Assembly (NCBI GenBank): GCA_002471275.1
Contig: DKPQ01000017.1
Coordinates: forward strand, 496,001 to 560,000
Origin: Flammeovirgaceae bacterium UBA7330
GTDB lineage: Bacteria > Bacteroidota > Bacteroidia > Cytophagales > Cyclobacteriaceae
DNA: 64,000 nucleotides
Direction of reading: 5' to 3'
Shown here: piece after piece, positions 18,940-27,683 of the stretch
How the letters are laid out: every line of letters begins with the position of its first letter
How positions within the stretch are numbered: the first letter of the stretch is position 1
Position numbers and translations under genes: made by a program
Notes under the pieces: generated by a model
The model's input: the letters and a program-made list of their open reading frames with translations, nothing else
Told to the model about the DNA's origin: nothing
Databases searched by the model: none

Positions 18940-18947
18940 TAATTTTG
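18940..18947 (+). promoter_or_regulatory. -7 promoter element just before cca
   Basis: TAATTTTG fits TAnnTTTG and ends 4 bases before the ATG of the tRNA nucleotidyltransferase. If used, the transcript would start at or next to the start codon. No -33 box at proper spacing is seen. Confidence 0.35.
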
Positions 18948-18951
18948 AGCA

Positions 18952-20385
18952 ATGGTCAAAACAGCCGGTTTCAGCGAGAAGATTGTAAAAGAAGATGCGT
19001 TAAGGGTAGTGAGCGAGATCGCCCAATCAGCTGATATACAGACCTATGTCATAGGTGGGTATGTGAGGGATCTTTTACTGGGACGTCCCTCAAAGGACCT
19101 TGATTTTGTGTGTGTAGGCAGTGGGATTTCCCTGGCCCAATTGGTACACAAGGCATTGGGCGAAAAGTCCAGGTTGGCTGTCTATAAAAATTTCGGGACA
19201 GCGTCAATTCATTACGAGGACTACATTTTGGAATTTGTTGGTGCCCGCAAAGAATCTTATCGCTCCGACTCAAGAAAGCCTATTGTGGAAGATGGCACCC
19301 TGGAGGATGATCAGAAAAGGAGAGATTTCACGATCAATGCGATGTCTATTGGCCTTAATAAGTCTGATTTTGGTCAGCTCATTGATCCCTTCAATGGGCA
19401 GGAAGACCTGGATCGTCAGATTATCAGAACGCCACTGGATCCAAATGAAACATTCAATGATGACCCTCTGAGGATAATGCGAGCCATCCGGTTTGCCACT
19501 CAGCTGGTGTTTGATATTGAGCCGGACACGTTCCAGGCCATTATTGATTATAAGGACAGACTGGAAATTATTTCAATGGAGCGGATCAGTGATGAGTTGA
19601 ACAAGATCATTCTGTCACCAAAGCCATCATATGGATTCAACCTGTTATTTCATTCAGGTATCCTAAAGATCATATTTCCTGAAATGGTAGCCCTGCAAGG
19701 GGTGAAAATCATTGATGGTCAGGGACACAAAGATAATTTTTACCATACTTTGGGGGTATTGGATAACATCAGCCTGCATACCGATAATTTATGGCTTAGG
19801 TGGGCTGCTATACTTCATGACATCGCTAAACCTGCAACACAGCGTTTTTCAAGGAAAGCGGGATGGACTTTTCATGGCCACGAAGATCTCGGGGCTAAAT
19901 GGGTTCCAGGTATTTTCAAGCGCATGAAACTTCCCCTTAATGAGAAAATGAAATATGTGCAGAAACTTGTTCGTTTACATCTTAGGCCGATAGCACTGGT
20001 AAATGAAGAAGTGACTGACTCGGCTATACGGAGACTTTTGTTTGAAGCAGGTGATGATATCGATGACCTGATGATTTTATGCAAAGCTGATATTACTTCC
20101 AAAAACAAAGAGAAGGTTAAGCGATACCGAAATAATTTTGGTGATGTAGCGCAAAAGATCAAAGATGTGGAGGCGAGGGATCATATCCGAAACTTCAATC
20201 CCCCCATCTCAGGTGAAGAGATCATCAAAGCTTTTGATATTAAACCATCGAGAGTAGTGGGAGATATTAAAACTGAAATCAAAGAAGCCATTTTGGAAGG
20301 AAAGATAAAAAATGATCATTCTGAGGCATTTAATCTGATGGTGGAAATTGGGAAATCAAAAGGACTTAAGATAAAAGAAAACTAA
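18952..20385 (+). CDS. cca: CCA tRNA nucleotidyltransferase with HD domain
   Basis: Class II nucleotidyltransferase adding or repairing the 3' CCA of tRNA. The 477-residue protein shows the pol-beta-type signature GGYVRDLLLG at 35-44 and the catalytic pair DLD at 49-51. The template motif RRDFTINAMS and the EDxxR-type element NDDPLRIMRAIRFA follow. A C-terminal HD phosphohydrolase domain (AAILHDIAKPATQ, then HGHEDLGA) is present. The HD-bearing form is usual in Bacteroidota. It may be transcribed from its own very close promoter. Confidence 0.95.
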   Translation: MVKTAGFSEKIVKEDALRVVSEIAQSADIQTYVIGGYVRDLLLGRPSKDLDFVCVGSGISLAQLVHKALGEKSRLAVYKNFGTASIHYEDYILEFVGARKESYRSDSRKPIVEDGTLEDDQKRRDFTINAMSIGLNKSDFGQLIDPFNGQEDLDRQIIRTPLDPNETFNDDPLRIMRAIRFATQLVFDIEPDTFQAIIDYKDRLEIISMERISDELNKIILSPKPSYGFNLLFHSGILKIIFPEMVALQGVKIIDGQGHKDNFYHTLGVLDNISLHTDNLWLRWAAILHDIAKPATQRFSRKAGWTFHGHEDLGAKWVPGIFKRMKLPLNEKMKYVQKLVRLHLRPIALVNEEVTDSAIRRLLFEAGDDIDDLMILCKADITSKNKEKVKRYRNNFGDVAQKIKDVEARDHIRNFNPPISGEEIIKAFDIKPSRVVGDIKTEIKEAILEGKIKNDHSEAFNLMVEIGKSKGLKIKEN

Positions 20386-20389
20386 TGCC

Positions 20390-20397
20390 TATTTTTG
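20390..20397 (+). promoter_or_regulatory. -7 promoter element before the TPR gene at 20418
   Basis: TATTTTTG fits TAnnTTTG. It overlaps a possible upstream ATG at 20385 and lies 20 bases before the ATG at 20418, which supports the downstream start. No good -33 box is visible. Confidence 0.4.
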
Positions 20398-20417
20398 CAC
20401 CCTTAAAAATAAAATCA

Positions 20418-21119
20418 ATGAAAATTATTCTAAGCAGTCTTTTACTTGTTGTAATGTTTTTTGCTTCGGCACAGGAACAGAAGCCCGTACCCCAGGATTC
20501 GGTGCCGTTTGAGGTCAGAAAACAAGCTGTTCTCTACAATCTGGCGAGAAAGTACAACGATACAGAAATGCAAAAGCAGGCGCTTTACAACCTATATGTG
20601 TTCAACCCCAATGTAGCATTCTTAGATTCATTGGCAATTCTCTATTTTGATCAGCAAGAATATGTTTCAGCTGGTCTTGTTGCACAGGATGCTGTCACTA
20701 TCAACCCCAATGACATGCTGGCTACAGAGATAGCGGCCTTGAGTTTTGATAATATCGGTGTAAGTGCCAAAGCCATCGATTTCTATGAAAAACTCTACGT
20801 AGCCAATGAAGAGTTGGGTACTTTATACCGAATTATGTTTCTGCAGTATAACCTCAAACGATATGAGGAAGGCATGACCAATGCAGATATCATTATAGAG
20901 CATCCCAAGGCGAAGACTACCAACTTGTACTTTCCGGTTGATGACAACCAAAATCAGCTGATCAATCTGGAAGTAGCTGCTTACAGAATGAAAGGGATGA
21001 TAGAGCAAGCCAGAGGTAACAAAGGACTTGCGGCTCAGCACTTTAACAAAGCCCTGGAATTGGCTCCTGCGTTTGCCCTGTTGAAAAAGCAGATTGATGA
21101 ACTAAACAAAGCCGAGTAA
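20418..21119 (+). CDS. Periplasmic TPR-repeat protein
   Basis: A 233-residue exported protein with tetratricopeptide-like repeats. The ATG at 20418 is preferred over the overlapping ATG at 20385. It begins directly with a signal peptide (MKIILSSLLLVVMFFASAQ), and a -7 promoter box sits between the two ATGs. Helical pairs such as NPNDMLATEIAALSFDN and NKGLAAQHFNKALELAPAF are TPR-like. No enzymatic motif is present, so a scaffold or binding role in the periplasm is inferred. Confidence 0.85.
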   Translation: MKIILSSLLLVVMFFASAQEQKPVPQDSVPFEVRKQAVLYNLARKYNDTEMQKQALYNLYVFNPNVAFLDSLAILYFDQQEYVSAGLVAQDAVTINPNDMLATEIAALSFDNIGVSAKAIDFYEKLYVANEELGTLYRIMFLQYNLKRYEEGMTNADIIIEHPKAKTTNLYFPVDDNQNQLINLEVAAYRMKGMIEQARGNKGLAAQHFNKALELAPAFALLKKQIDELNKAE

Positions 21120-21126
21120 GCATCTG

Positions 21127-21576
21127 CTAAGCTTCCGCCTTCACTTTGAGCCTGGATAGCCAGGTAAGGAGTGTGTTGTGTAGTTTTTGGTGACCAAAGA
21201 AAAAAGCTGATAAACCCTGAATGGATTCTTCCGCAGATACGATGGTTTGGTCGCCAGCTTGCTCAAGTTTCCAAACATGAACGGCTTTGAACATTTGTGA
21301 CTTACTGGTCCATGCCAATAAATAGGGAGGATCTACCTTCTGAAAGGAAGATCTGATAGACTGTCCCCTTATTTGCCACTTGAAGGTTTCTTCATTAGCA
21401 GTAGAAGTATATTTATCTACTTTGATGTCGTGATTCCATTCAGGCCACGTCTGTACGTTGACCAGTAATTCCCATATTTTCTCAATAGGACTATTGATAA
21501 TGATGGATTGACGGTCCGTAATGTGTGCGTCCTTATTGATTTTTCCTTCTTTGGCTAAAGGGTTCAGGTATTTCAT
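21127..21576 (-). CDS. SRPBCC (START/Bet v1-like) family protein
   Basis: A 149-residue protein of the polyketide cyclase/dehydrase and lipid-transport superfamily. The opening beta-strand and helix (SIIINSPIEKIWELLVNVQTWPEWNHDI) is the family hallmark; the segment PPYLLAWTSKS and the long C-terminal helix also fit. Such proteins bind a hydrophobic ligand in a helix-grip fold; the ligand is unknown. No signal peptide is seen. It is convergent with the TPR gene, 7 bases apart. Confidence 0.85.
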   Translation of the reverse strand: MKYLNPLAKEGKINKDAHITDRQSIIINSPIEKIWELLVNVQTWPEWNHDIKVDKYTSTANEETFKWQIRGQSIRSSFQKVDPPYLLAWTSKSQMFKAVHVWKLEQAGDQTIVSAEESIQGLSAFFFGHQKLHNTLLTWLSRLKVKAEA

Positions 21577-21701
21577 TGGTGAGCGTGTATATTTATTGAT
21601 TGAAGGTAAACATACGATATTATCATTTTTTTATTAAGTATTTAATAAAAGTTTGGTTGTCGTATTGGTCAGTAAATTTATCTTACCGCTATTCAAAAGC
21701 T

Positions 21702-23555
21702 ATGTTTAGTAAACTCATTCGTTTTAGTCTATTAGTTACTTTTGTTCTGTCTATAAATCTGATTCATGCTCAGGAAGAGGGGGATACTCTAAATACCCAG
21801 ATTCTTGAAATCATTGAGAATGATTCTTTGCAGGCAGAGCAGGTAAATGTAGTTACAGATTTGCTCCGTAAGGCTGATTCAATCAGGATCGCTGATTCAC
21901 TTGCCCGGGTAGAGATGCTACGGCAGCTTGAGCAACTCAAAACAACAGACAACCTTCAAAAGCTCGATCTGCTCAATCAGATCAAAGAAATTGAGGAGGC
22001 AGACAGTCTCCGCAAAGCTGTAAGAATAGCACGGATTGATTCGCTCAAATCCGTGACTCAAGGGTTTCCCGTAGCGCCATTTAAAGATACGCTTTTTTAC
22101 ATCTACAATAAGTTGGGACCTTTCTCTGCCCGTGACAGAGCTACAAATATTACCAGCAAGATAAAATCATTGCCCAATGCATCTGAGGAGATTCCGGAAC
22201 TAATCGTCAGGACGCATGAGGAAACAGCTGATGTCATATTTGGAGACCTAATCATTTTATCTGTAACCAGTGATGATGCCCTTTGGATAGGTACAACCAG
22301 GAATGAGTTGGCACATGTCTATAAGAATGCTATTGAGTCAAGTATCCAGGATTTCTATGATGACAATACGCTCAAAAAGATCCTGATCCGTATAGGCACA
22401 GTCTTGTTGGTAGTCACGATCCTGTTCATTATTATTTTTTATATCAATAGGATTTTCAAGTTTATCAAGCAGCAGGTATATGCACAAAAGGGGAAAGGCA
22501 TCCAGGGAATAAAGCTCAAGAACTATGAATTCTTAACCGCCTACCGGCTGATCCAATTGATTTTTGGAGCGCTCAACTTTCTCAAAGTTGTTGTGATTAT
22601 AGTAGCATTCTATTTTTCTCTGACACTTCTTTTTGGGATTTTCCCGGGGACAAAAAATATCGCTGATCAGCTATTAAATTACTTTTTCACCCCTATAAAG
22701 GACATCTTCGATAGCTTCATTGCTTTTCTTCCCAACCTTTTCACCATTGGGATAATCTACCTGATTATCCATTATCTTATTCAGTTTATTCGGTTTTTAG
22801 CTATTGAGGTGGAACGAGGGGAGTTGGTCATACCAGGATTCTATCCTGACTGGGCAAGGCCAACATACAATATTATCAGGTTTTTCCTGTATGCCTTTAT
22901 GTTTGTGCTCATATACAATTATCTACCAGGCTCACAGTCGGCTGTTTTTCAAGGTGTGACAATTTTTATCGGCTTGATTATATCGCTGGGGTCCATGTCC
23001 GCAGCTTCCAATATTGTTGCAGGTGTGGTGATCACCTATATGCGACCGTTTAAAATTGGGGATAAAGTAAAAATAGGGAAAGTGAGTGGTGAGGTTCTGG
23101 AGAAATCCTTGTTGGTAACGAGGTTGCGAACTGATAAAAACGAAGATATCACCGTGCCTAATTCATCCGTCCTGCTGGGACATACCATCAACTATTCCTC
23201 CGGTGCCAAAGATATAGGTGTGATCGTCCATACAAGTATATCTGTTGGCTTTGATGTACCCTGGAAGACTGTGCATAAACTATTGATCGATGCGGCTAAG
23301 GAGACCAAACTGGTCATGGAGAATAAAAAGCCTTTTGTCCTGCAGACGAGTTTGGATGACTTTTATGTCAGCTATCAAATAAATGTCTATACCAAGCAGG
23401 CGAATAAAATAACAGAGATCAAATCCGAACTTCATCAACATATCCTCGATAAGTTTCATGAAGCAGAAATAGAACTTCTAAGCCCGCATCATAGAACTAT
23501 GGGTGATGAAACCGGGAATAAAGGTGGCTTATCTATAGACTCTGATATTAATTAA
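21702..23555 (+). CDS. Large mechanosensitive channel (MscS family)
   Basis: Inner-membrane channel that opens under membrane tension. The frame is open from 21600, but the ATG at 21702 starts a signal peptide (MFSKLIRFSLLVTFVLS, ending IHAQ), giving 617 residues. A periplasmic coiled-coil region (about 30-130) with repeated ADSLR-type heptads follows. About five or six membrane helices come next. The MscS pore and beta domain then appear (ASNIVAGVVITYMRPFKIGDKVKIGKV region; glycine/alanine-rich pore helix before it). It is one of two MscS genes in the window and much larger than the 329-residue one at 30662. Its 3' end overlaps the convergent antiporter by 8 bases. Confidence 0.93.
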   Translation: MFSKLIRFSLLVTFVLSINLIHAQEEGDTLNTQILEIIENDSLQAEQVNVVTDLLRKADSIRIADSLARVEMLRQLEQLKTTDNLQKLDLLNQIKEIEEADSLRKAVRIARIDSLKSVTQGFPVAPFKDTLFYIYNKLGPFSARDRATNITSKIKSLPNASEEIPELIVRTHEETADVIFGDLIILSVTSDDALWIGTTRNELAHVYKNAIESSIQDFYDDNTLKKILIRIGTVLLVVTILFIIIFYINRIFKFIKQQVYAQKGKGIQGIKLKNYEFLTAYRLIQLIFGALNFLKVVVIIVAFYFSLTLLFGIFPGTKNIADQLLNYFFTPIKDIFDSFIAFLPNLFTIGIIYLIIHYLIQFIRFLAIEVERGELVIPGFYPDWARPTYNIIRFFLYAFMFVLIYNYLPGSQSAVFQGVTIFIGLIISLGSMSAASNIVAGVVITYMRPFKIGDKVKIGKVSGEVLEKSLLVTRLRTDKNEDITVPNSSVLLGHTINYSSGAKDIGVIVHTSISVGFDVPWKTVHKLLIDAAKETKLVMENKKPFVLQTSLDDFYVSYQINVYTKQANKITEIKSELHQHILDKFHEAEIELLSPHHRTMGDETGNKGGLSIDSDIN

Positions 23556-24843
23556 GTACTGAGTCTTTTTCGGAATCTTTGTTGATGGTGTCTTCCTGAT
23601 CTTCAGGTTGATCCATATTGTCATTTGGTATAATTTCCTCCGTTTCCTTTTTCCTTTTGCTAAACCTGACCAGCCCGACTGTCATCAATAAGCTGGTGAC
23701 AATGATGATATATAAGATAATTCCCTGGCTAAAGAAAGGTGTTTGTATCTCCTGGGGAATTGAATAGAAAAGGAGTAGCGTGATTAATCCGCGAGGAGCA
23801 ATGAATGTAGCAAGGACAATGTCTTTTTTCAGGACCAGCTTTAAGAGCAGCACCCTGATGGCATAGATACTTACCAGGATGAGCCCACTTATGGCCGCAA
23901 CTTTGGTATCGAAGAGCGAACTGATCATTACCGTGAAGCCAAAAATCACAAAAAAGAATGTTCGGATCACAAAAGCACTTTCCATGGTGATCAGGTGAAA
24001 CGCCTCGTAAATTCTGTCCGTAGCTTCCTTGTTGATCAAATTATTGAATTTTCCTGAGAAGAATATCCTGTGATTGCTTAGTATCAAACCAAAAATCAGG
24101 ATGATGATCAGGCTGGACATATGCATGAGCTTTCCTATGCCGAATAAAAGTATCAACACAGCGATCATCAGAAACAGTTTGACCTTGGCTTCAAGCTTCT
24201 GAAATAGGTAAAGCAATACATACGATAGTCCTACCGAAAGGGCTATCGTAAGGAAAAGGCTTACGGTGAAATCACCCACTGCTATGGCATTGTTGGATGT
24301 CTCTACCAACTGTAGTAAAAAATAAAACATCATGATTCCCAGGATGTCTGAGAATGTGCTGTCATATACGTGGAATTCTCGCTGTTCTTCCTCGAGGTTT
24401 TCTACGCTGGGGATTACAATGGCGCTGCTCAGGATGGAAAGGGGTGTGCTAAAAATCAATGCCTCGACAAAACTTAATTGCGGGATAAATGCCATGATGA
24501 GGTATCCGGAAATAAAAGCTGTTGCAATAAGCACAGTAATAGCACTCATAAATGCCTTAAAGATCAAGCTGACCTTGCCTCGTTCCAGCTTCAGGTCCAA
24601 AGCAGCTTCTAATACTATCATGATAAGTCCCAGCGTACCCAGGACTTCCAGGAGTCTGATTTCTTCAAATAGCGCAAGTACGTTGGCATGTTCATAACCA
24701 AAAAGTCCTACAGATTGGTGCAGAACTATGCCCAGTAAAATCAGGAGTAACACAGAAGGAAAGCTTGATTTCCTGCTGACCCAATTAAAGAAGTATGAAA
24801 GAATAATAATTACCGAAGCGGCAATAATGATATAATACTCCAT
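23548..24843 (-). CDS. Cation:proton antiporter (CPA family)
   Basis: A polytopic inner-membrane Na+(K+)/H+ exchanger with about 12 hydrophobic segments. The ATG at 24843 (MEYYIIIAASV) is taken, as the longer frame to 24879 adds only a hydrophilic His-rich stretch. The family-typical segments LGTLGLIMIVLEAALDLKL and STPLSILSSAIVIPSVENL are present, as is RGLITLLLFYSI near the C-terminus. The acidic cytoplasmic tail (EEIIPNDNMDQPEDQEDT) is variable. Convergent overlap with a mechanosensitive channel gene hints at shared ion or osmotic stress context but no shared regulation. Confidence 0.92.
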   Translation of the reverse strand: MEYYIIIAASVIIILSYFFNWVSRKSSFPSVLLLILLGIVLHQSVGLFGYEHANVLALFEEIRLLEVLGTLGLIMIVLEAALDLKLERGKVSLIFKAFMSAITVLIATAFISGYLIMAFIPQLSFVEALIFSTPLSILSSAIVIPSVENLEEEQREFHVYDSTFSDILGIMMFYFLLQLVETSNNAIAVGDFTVSLFLTIALSVGLSYVLLYLFQKLEAKVKLFLMIAVLILLFGIGKLMHMSSLIIILIFGLILSNHRIFFSGKFNNLINKEATDRIYEAFHLITMESAFVIRTFFFVIFGFTVMISSLFDTKVAAISGLILVSIYAIRVLLLKLVLKKDIVLATFIAPRGLITLLLFYSIPQEIQTPFFSQGIILYIIIVTSLLMTVGLVRFSKRKKETEEIIPNDNMDQPEDQEDTINKDSEKDSVLN

Positions 24844-24929
24844 AGTGTGCGTGTGCCCTTGAATTGCTAAATTAACCAAGAGGCTCTTAAAATTGTTAAA
24901 AGAGTCAGTATTTGGTTTGATTTACTTTT

Positions 24930-25971
24930 ATGAGGGGTGCCATATTTATTCTTCTGTTATTTTTCACTGGTTTTCAGTGGGTTTATGCTCAATCAGGAGA
25001 ATCGCCGGACTCCCTGTATCTCCGAAGACTTGAATTGCTTGAAAGGCGTGCTGATAGTTTGGAGCGTTGAAAGATTCTCGTGAAAGGATGGTTACTCACT
25101 CTCAGTTTGAAAGTATCTTGAGATCTATCAATGAAGATGACCAGGAGTTTACTGATCAGGCTAGAAGATCAAAACGAAGAGCACTCGACTCCCTCTTTAA
25201 GGCGGCAGTTGAACGTCCCAAGCAGCTCACTTTTACCGGTCAATTTTTAAATATATTGCACTAGGATGGTAATTTCAGGTATTCCAGAAACTCCATGGTG
25301 GGTATTATGGATCTATTTGCGATTTCGTCTTTCGGAAAAAACAGTCTGGTATTTATCAATCTCCAGGATGTGGACGGTGATGGCCCTGGTCTTTTTTTTC
25401 AAGTTATTCAGGTTTTCATGCAGGAGCTGGATCTACACAAAGTGGGGATGCGCTGGATAGGATCAATATCTCAGGTGACGAAATCTTCAAGGATCTTTTT
25501 TTGATTGCACAACTCACTGCATCCTTTACCATAAATAGTGAGGAAAAGGGAGCCATAAGGATTTATGGATATCGCAATACAGAAATAGCAAAAGGTTGGG
25601 GATTTGGTATCAGTGGTGATCTTCGTATTACACGTAGATTATATACCTATGCCAGGTTTGGCCAGAATCTGGATAGTCTAGCCAATCAATTTAGCGTAAA
25701 AAATTCATGGAGCGGGGGGATGCAATTAAGGAACTACCAGCTATGGGAGAGTGCAAGTATCTCCACAGGATTAGCTTATGGAAATTCACAAGGGTTTTCT
25801 ACAGTTGAGGGATTAAGTATGCCAGCAGAACGAATCTTGGAGGCCTATGTACGATTTAACATTAAGCAGGCCTTTTTTATTTCACCACATTATCAAGACA
25901 TCTGGAATGGTCAGGGTCTGGGTGGTGAGCAGCTGAATATGATAGGTGTTCGAACGCGGGTTGCTTTTTAA
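24930..25971 (+). pseudogene. Outer-membrane (carbohydrate-type) porin, inactivated by three lesions
   Basis: Pieces of one porin gene lie in order but in different frames. The ATG at 24930 encodes a signal peptide (ending VYAQ) and the start of a coiled coil, then stops at 25068. A one-base shift near 25067 recovers the coiled coil (LKDSRERMVTHSQF to FTGQFLNILH), which ends at an in-frame TAG at 25262. The same frame resumes as DGNFRYSRNSMVGIMDL and SLVFINLQDVDGDGPG. In the T8 run near 25391-25398 the frame shifts again, recovering SFFSSYSGFHAGAGSTQSGD and DEIFKDLFLIAQ through to the terminal strand VRTRVAF at 25971. The reconstructed protein would be about 346 residues and porin-like. Sequencing error could explain the homopolymer shift but hardly all three. 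Confidence 0.8.
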
Positions 25972-26687
25972 TTGATCAAAGAGATTTTGTGCTTAATGCC
26001 AACCCACACTATATGCGTTCGTGAAAACATTTCTGGTTGATTCTTTTGCGCAAAAAGGTGGTTGTAGATAACCGAGATGTCCATATTTGGACTGAGATGT
26101 AGTGCTGGGCCTATCAGAATCCTGTTGCTATCAAAGATATTATAGATAATTTCTTTCCCGGAGTTGAGGAGAATTTCATCACCAACGATTAATACCAATT
26201 TCTTTTCGTTTTTGAGGTGAATCAATGGTATGATGGCCTGGAATCGATATCTGTATCGGAAATTAAAACTTGACAGTAACCCGGATTCATCGGTGGCACT
26301 AAAAAAACGTTCTTCCATTCTAAAGCGATGTTGTGTCTTAACACGGCCATAGGTCTCGGTAAGGTCTAGTTCCTGATATGGTCGGTATTCAACCCTGGTT
26401 CTTACACCATCCAGATGAAAGGTGAGGAAAGCAAATCCAGCTGTCGATCTTAAATGGTTATTCCATTGGTATTCGATTCCAGATCTAATGAGTGTCTGTG
26501 ATAGATCACCCAATTCATCCCTAAACCGGATACCAAGATCGGATTGGATAGCCCATTGATTGCCTATCTGAAGTGTATTATAGTATTGAAACCATTGTTG
26601 GTTGCTTACGTTCACTTGTTTTTGTGCAAGTGACTCACCTGAAATACAAAGCATTAGTATTAAAAGAACTAAACCCGGGCCTTTCAT
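25968..26687 (-). CDS. DUF2490 outer-membrane protein
   Basis: A 239-residue protein of the DUF2490 family, predicted outer-membrane beta-barrels of unknown function. The ATG at 26687 (MKGPGLVLLILML) gives a compact signal peptide ending SLAQ; an ATG four codons earlier at 26699 is also possible. The family pattern is present: QWFQYYNTLQIGNQWAIQSDL, RSGIEYQWNNHLR, an RMEERF strand and a C-terminal aromatic strand THIVWVGIKHKISL. It overlaps the end of the porin pseudogene by 4 bases, tail to tail. Confidence 0.88.
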   Translation of the reverse strand: MKGPGLVLLILMLCISGESLAQKQVNVSNQQWFQYYNTLQIGNQWAIQSDLGIRFRDELGDLSQTLIRSGIEYQWNNHLRSTAGFAFLTFHLDGVRTRVEYRPYQELDLTETYGRVKTQHRFRMEERFFSATDESGLLSSFNFRYRYRFQAIIPLIHLKNEKKLVLIVGDEILLNSGKEIIYNIFDSNRILIGPALHLSPNMDISVIYNHLFAQKNQPEMFSRTHIVWVGIKHKISLIN

Positions 26688-26827
26688 ACTGTTAACCATT
26701 AACGATATTATTATAAGCCAGTTTTATGGGATGAAGGATAAAATCCGAAAGTATATCTCCTGAATATGACAACACGTTTTCATTTATTGCTAACTTATAG
26801 GATATTGGTAATAAAGGGATGGTAATA

Positions 26828-26847
26828 AGTCAGTAAGTGAACTGACT
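26828..26847. repeat. Inverted repeat AGTCAGT-N6-ACTGACT
   Basis: Perfect 7-base arms (26828-26834 and 26841-26847) around AAGTGA in the 259-base gap before the coiled-coil/LapA/MscS cluster. Its size fits a dimeric repressor or activator site, but no second copy in a comparable promoter was found to confirm this. Confidence 0.4.
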
Positions 26848-26892
26848 TGGATGATTGTACCTCTCAGCGATCTTTATTAAATAGAGGAGGTT

Positions 26893-26933
26893 CTTATGTT
26901 TACCAATAGATGTGACTTTTGATAAAACATAAG
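26893..26933 (+). other. Stem-loop in the leader of the 26959 gene
   Basis: CTTATGTTT (26893-26901) pairs perfectly with AAACATAAG (26925-26933) across a 23-base loop, ending 25 bases before the start codon at 26959. There is no T tract, so it is not a terminator. It could be a leader structure or an extended operator. Confidence 0.4.
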
Positions 26934-26958
26934 TCTAAATAAAGTAACTCCAAATAAG

Positions 26959-27393
26959 ATGAAAACAACAAAAAGTCCAGGCACCAAAAAAGGAACTGTA
27001 GCAAAAAAAGCCACCTCTGGAGCTAAACAAAAAAAGGTACAGGGATCTTCCAAAAAGAGCCATGTAGAGGAAAAAAATAAGTACGAGGCGAGAATCGTAG
27101 AAGCCATTGATGGAATAGATGAAAAGATAGACCATCTTAAAAAGGAGAGTGTTAGGTTTCAGGAAACAGCCAAGGCTAAAATGGATGAACAAATTATTTT
27201 TCTTTCCAAAAAGAAGGATGAGTTGCAAGCGACACTAAAAGATCTGAGGGAGCATTCAGGTGAAAGGTGGCATGAGTTTAAAGAAGGAGTTGAGAAAGGG
27301 GTAGAGGAGATGGAGGAGGAGGCAAAAGAACTCTTTGATGGTGTGAAAAGCGGCTTTAACTATCTGATTTCCAAATTTAAGAAGAAGCCATAA
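26959..27393 (+). CDS. Lysine-rich coiled-coil protein, function unknown
   Basis: A 144-residue soluble protein that I do not assign to a named family. Residues 1-35 are a basic tail with histone-like Lys/Ala/Ser/Thr composition (TKKGTVAKKATSGAKQKK). Residues 38-130 form an uninterrupted amphipathic helix or coiled coil. The end (LFDGVKSGFNYLISKFKKKP) is basic and amphipathic and could touch membrane. It lies 7 bases before the LapA-like gene and is the first gene of a co-directional run ending in an MscS channel. Nucleic-acid or membrane binding through the basic tail is inference only. Confidence 0.75.
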   Translation: MKTTKSPGTKKGTVAKKATSGAKQKKVQGSSKKSHVEEKNKYEARIVEAIDGIDEKIDHLKKESVRFQETAKAKMDEQIIFLSKKKDELQATLKDLREHSGERWHEFKEGVEKGVEEMEEEAKELFDGVKSGFNYLISKFKKKP

Positions 27394-27400
27394 TACAGAG

Positions 27401-27625
27401 ATGAGATATATTCGGATAATACTAATCCTACTTATTGCACTTTTAATAGTAGTGTTTTCAGTTCAAAATGCTGAAGTGGTGGAAGTTAGGTTTCTTGCTT
27501 GGAGGCTTGAATCATCACGGGCCCTTATCATGCTGATTTGTGTTGGAATTGGTTCATTAGGTACAATAGTGGCGCTACTTCCTGCAATTTTTGGCAAAAA
27601 AGAAAAAGGAAACACCGAATACTGA
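27401..27625 (+). CDS. LapA-domain (DUF1049) small membrane protein
   Basis: A 74-residue inner-membrane protein of the LapA family, named from an E. coli protein (YciS) linked to lipopolysaccharide assembly. Two transmembrane helices (about 4-20 and 42-64) flank the family signature FSVQNAEVVEVRFLAW, followed by a short basic cytoplasmic tail (FGKKEKG). It starts 7 bases after the coiled-coil gene and 58 bases before the 992-residue protein gene, so co-transcription is likely. Confidence 0.88.
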   Translation: MRYIRIILILLIALLIVVFSVQNAEVVEVRFLAWRLESSRALIMLICVGIGSLGTIVALLPAIFGKKEKGNTEY

Positions 27626-27683
27626 CGAATAGGTTGTTTCACAAAACCCAAAAATCAACTATATTATTTCCTTAAACACACCT

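Noticed and set aside
20385..20417. Alternative ATG for the TPR protein overlapping the cca stop (TAATG)
   Set aside because: The signal peptide starts at 20418 and a -7 promoter box lies between the two ATGs, so the downstream ATG fits better.
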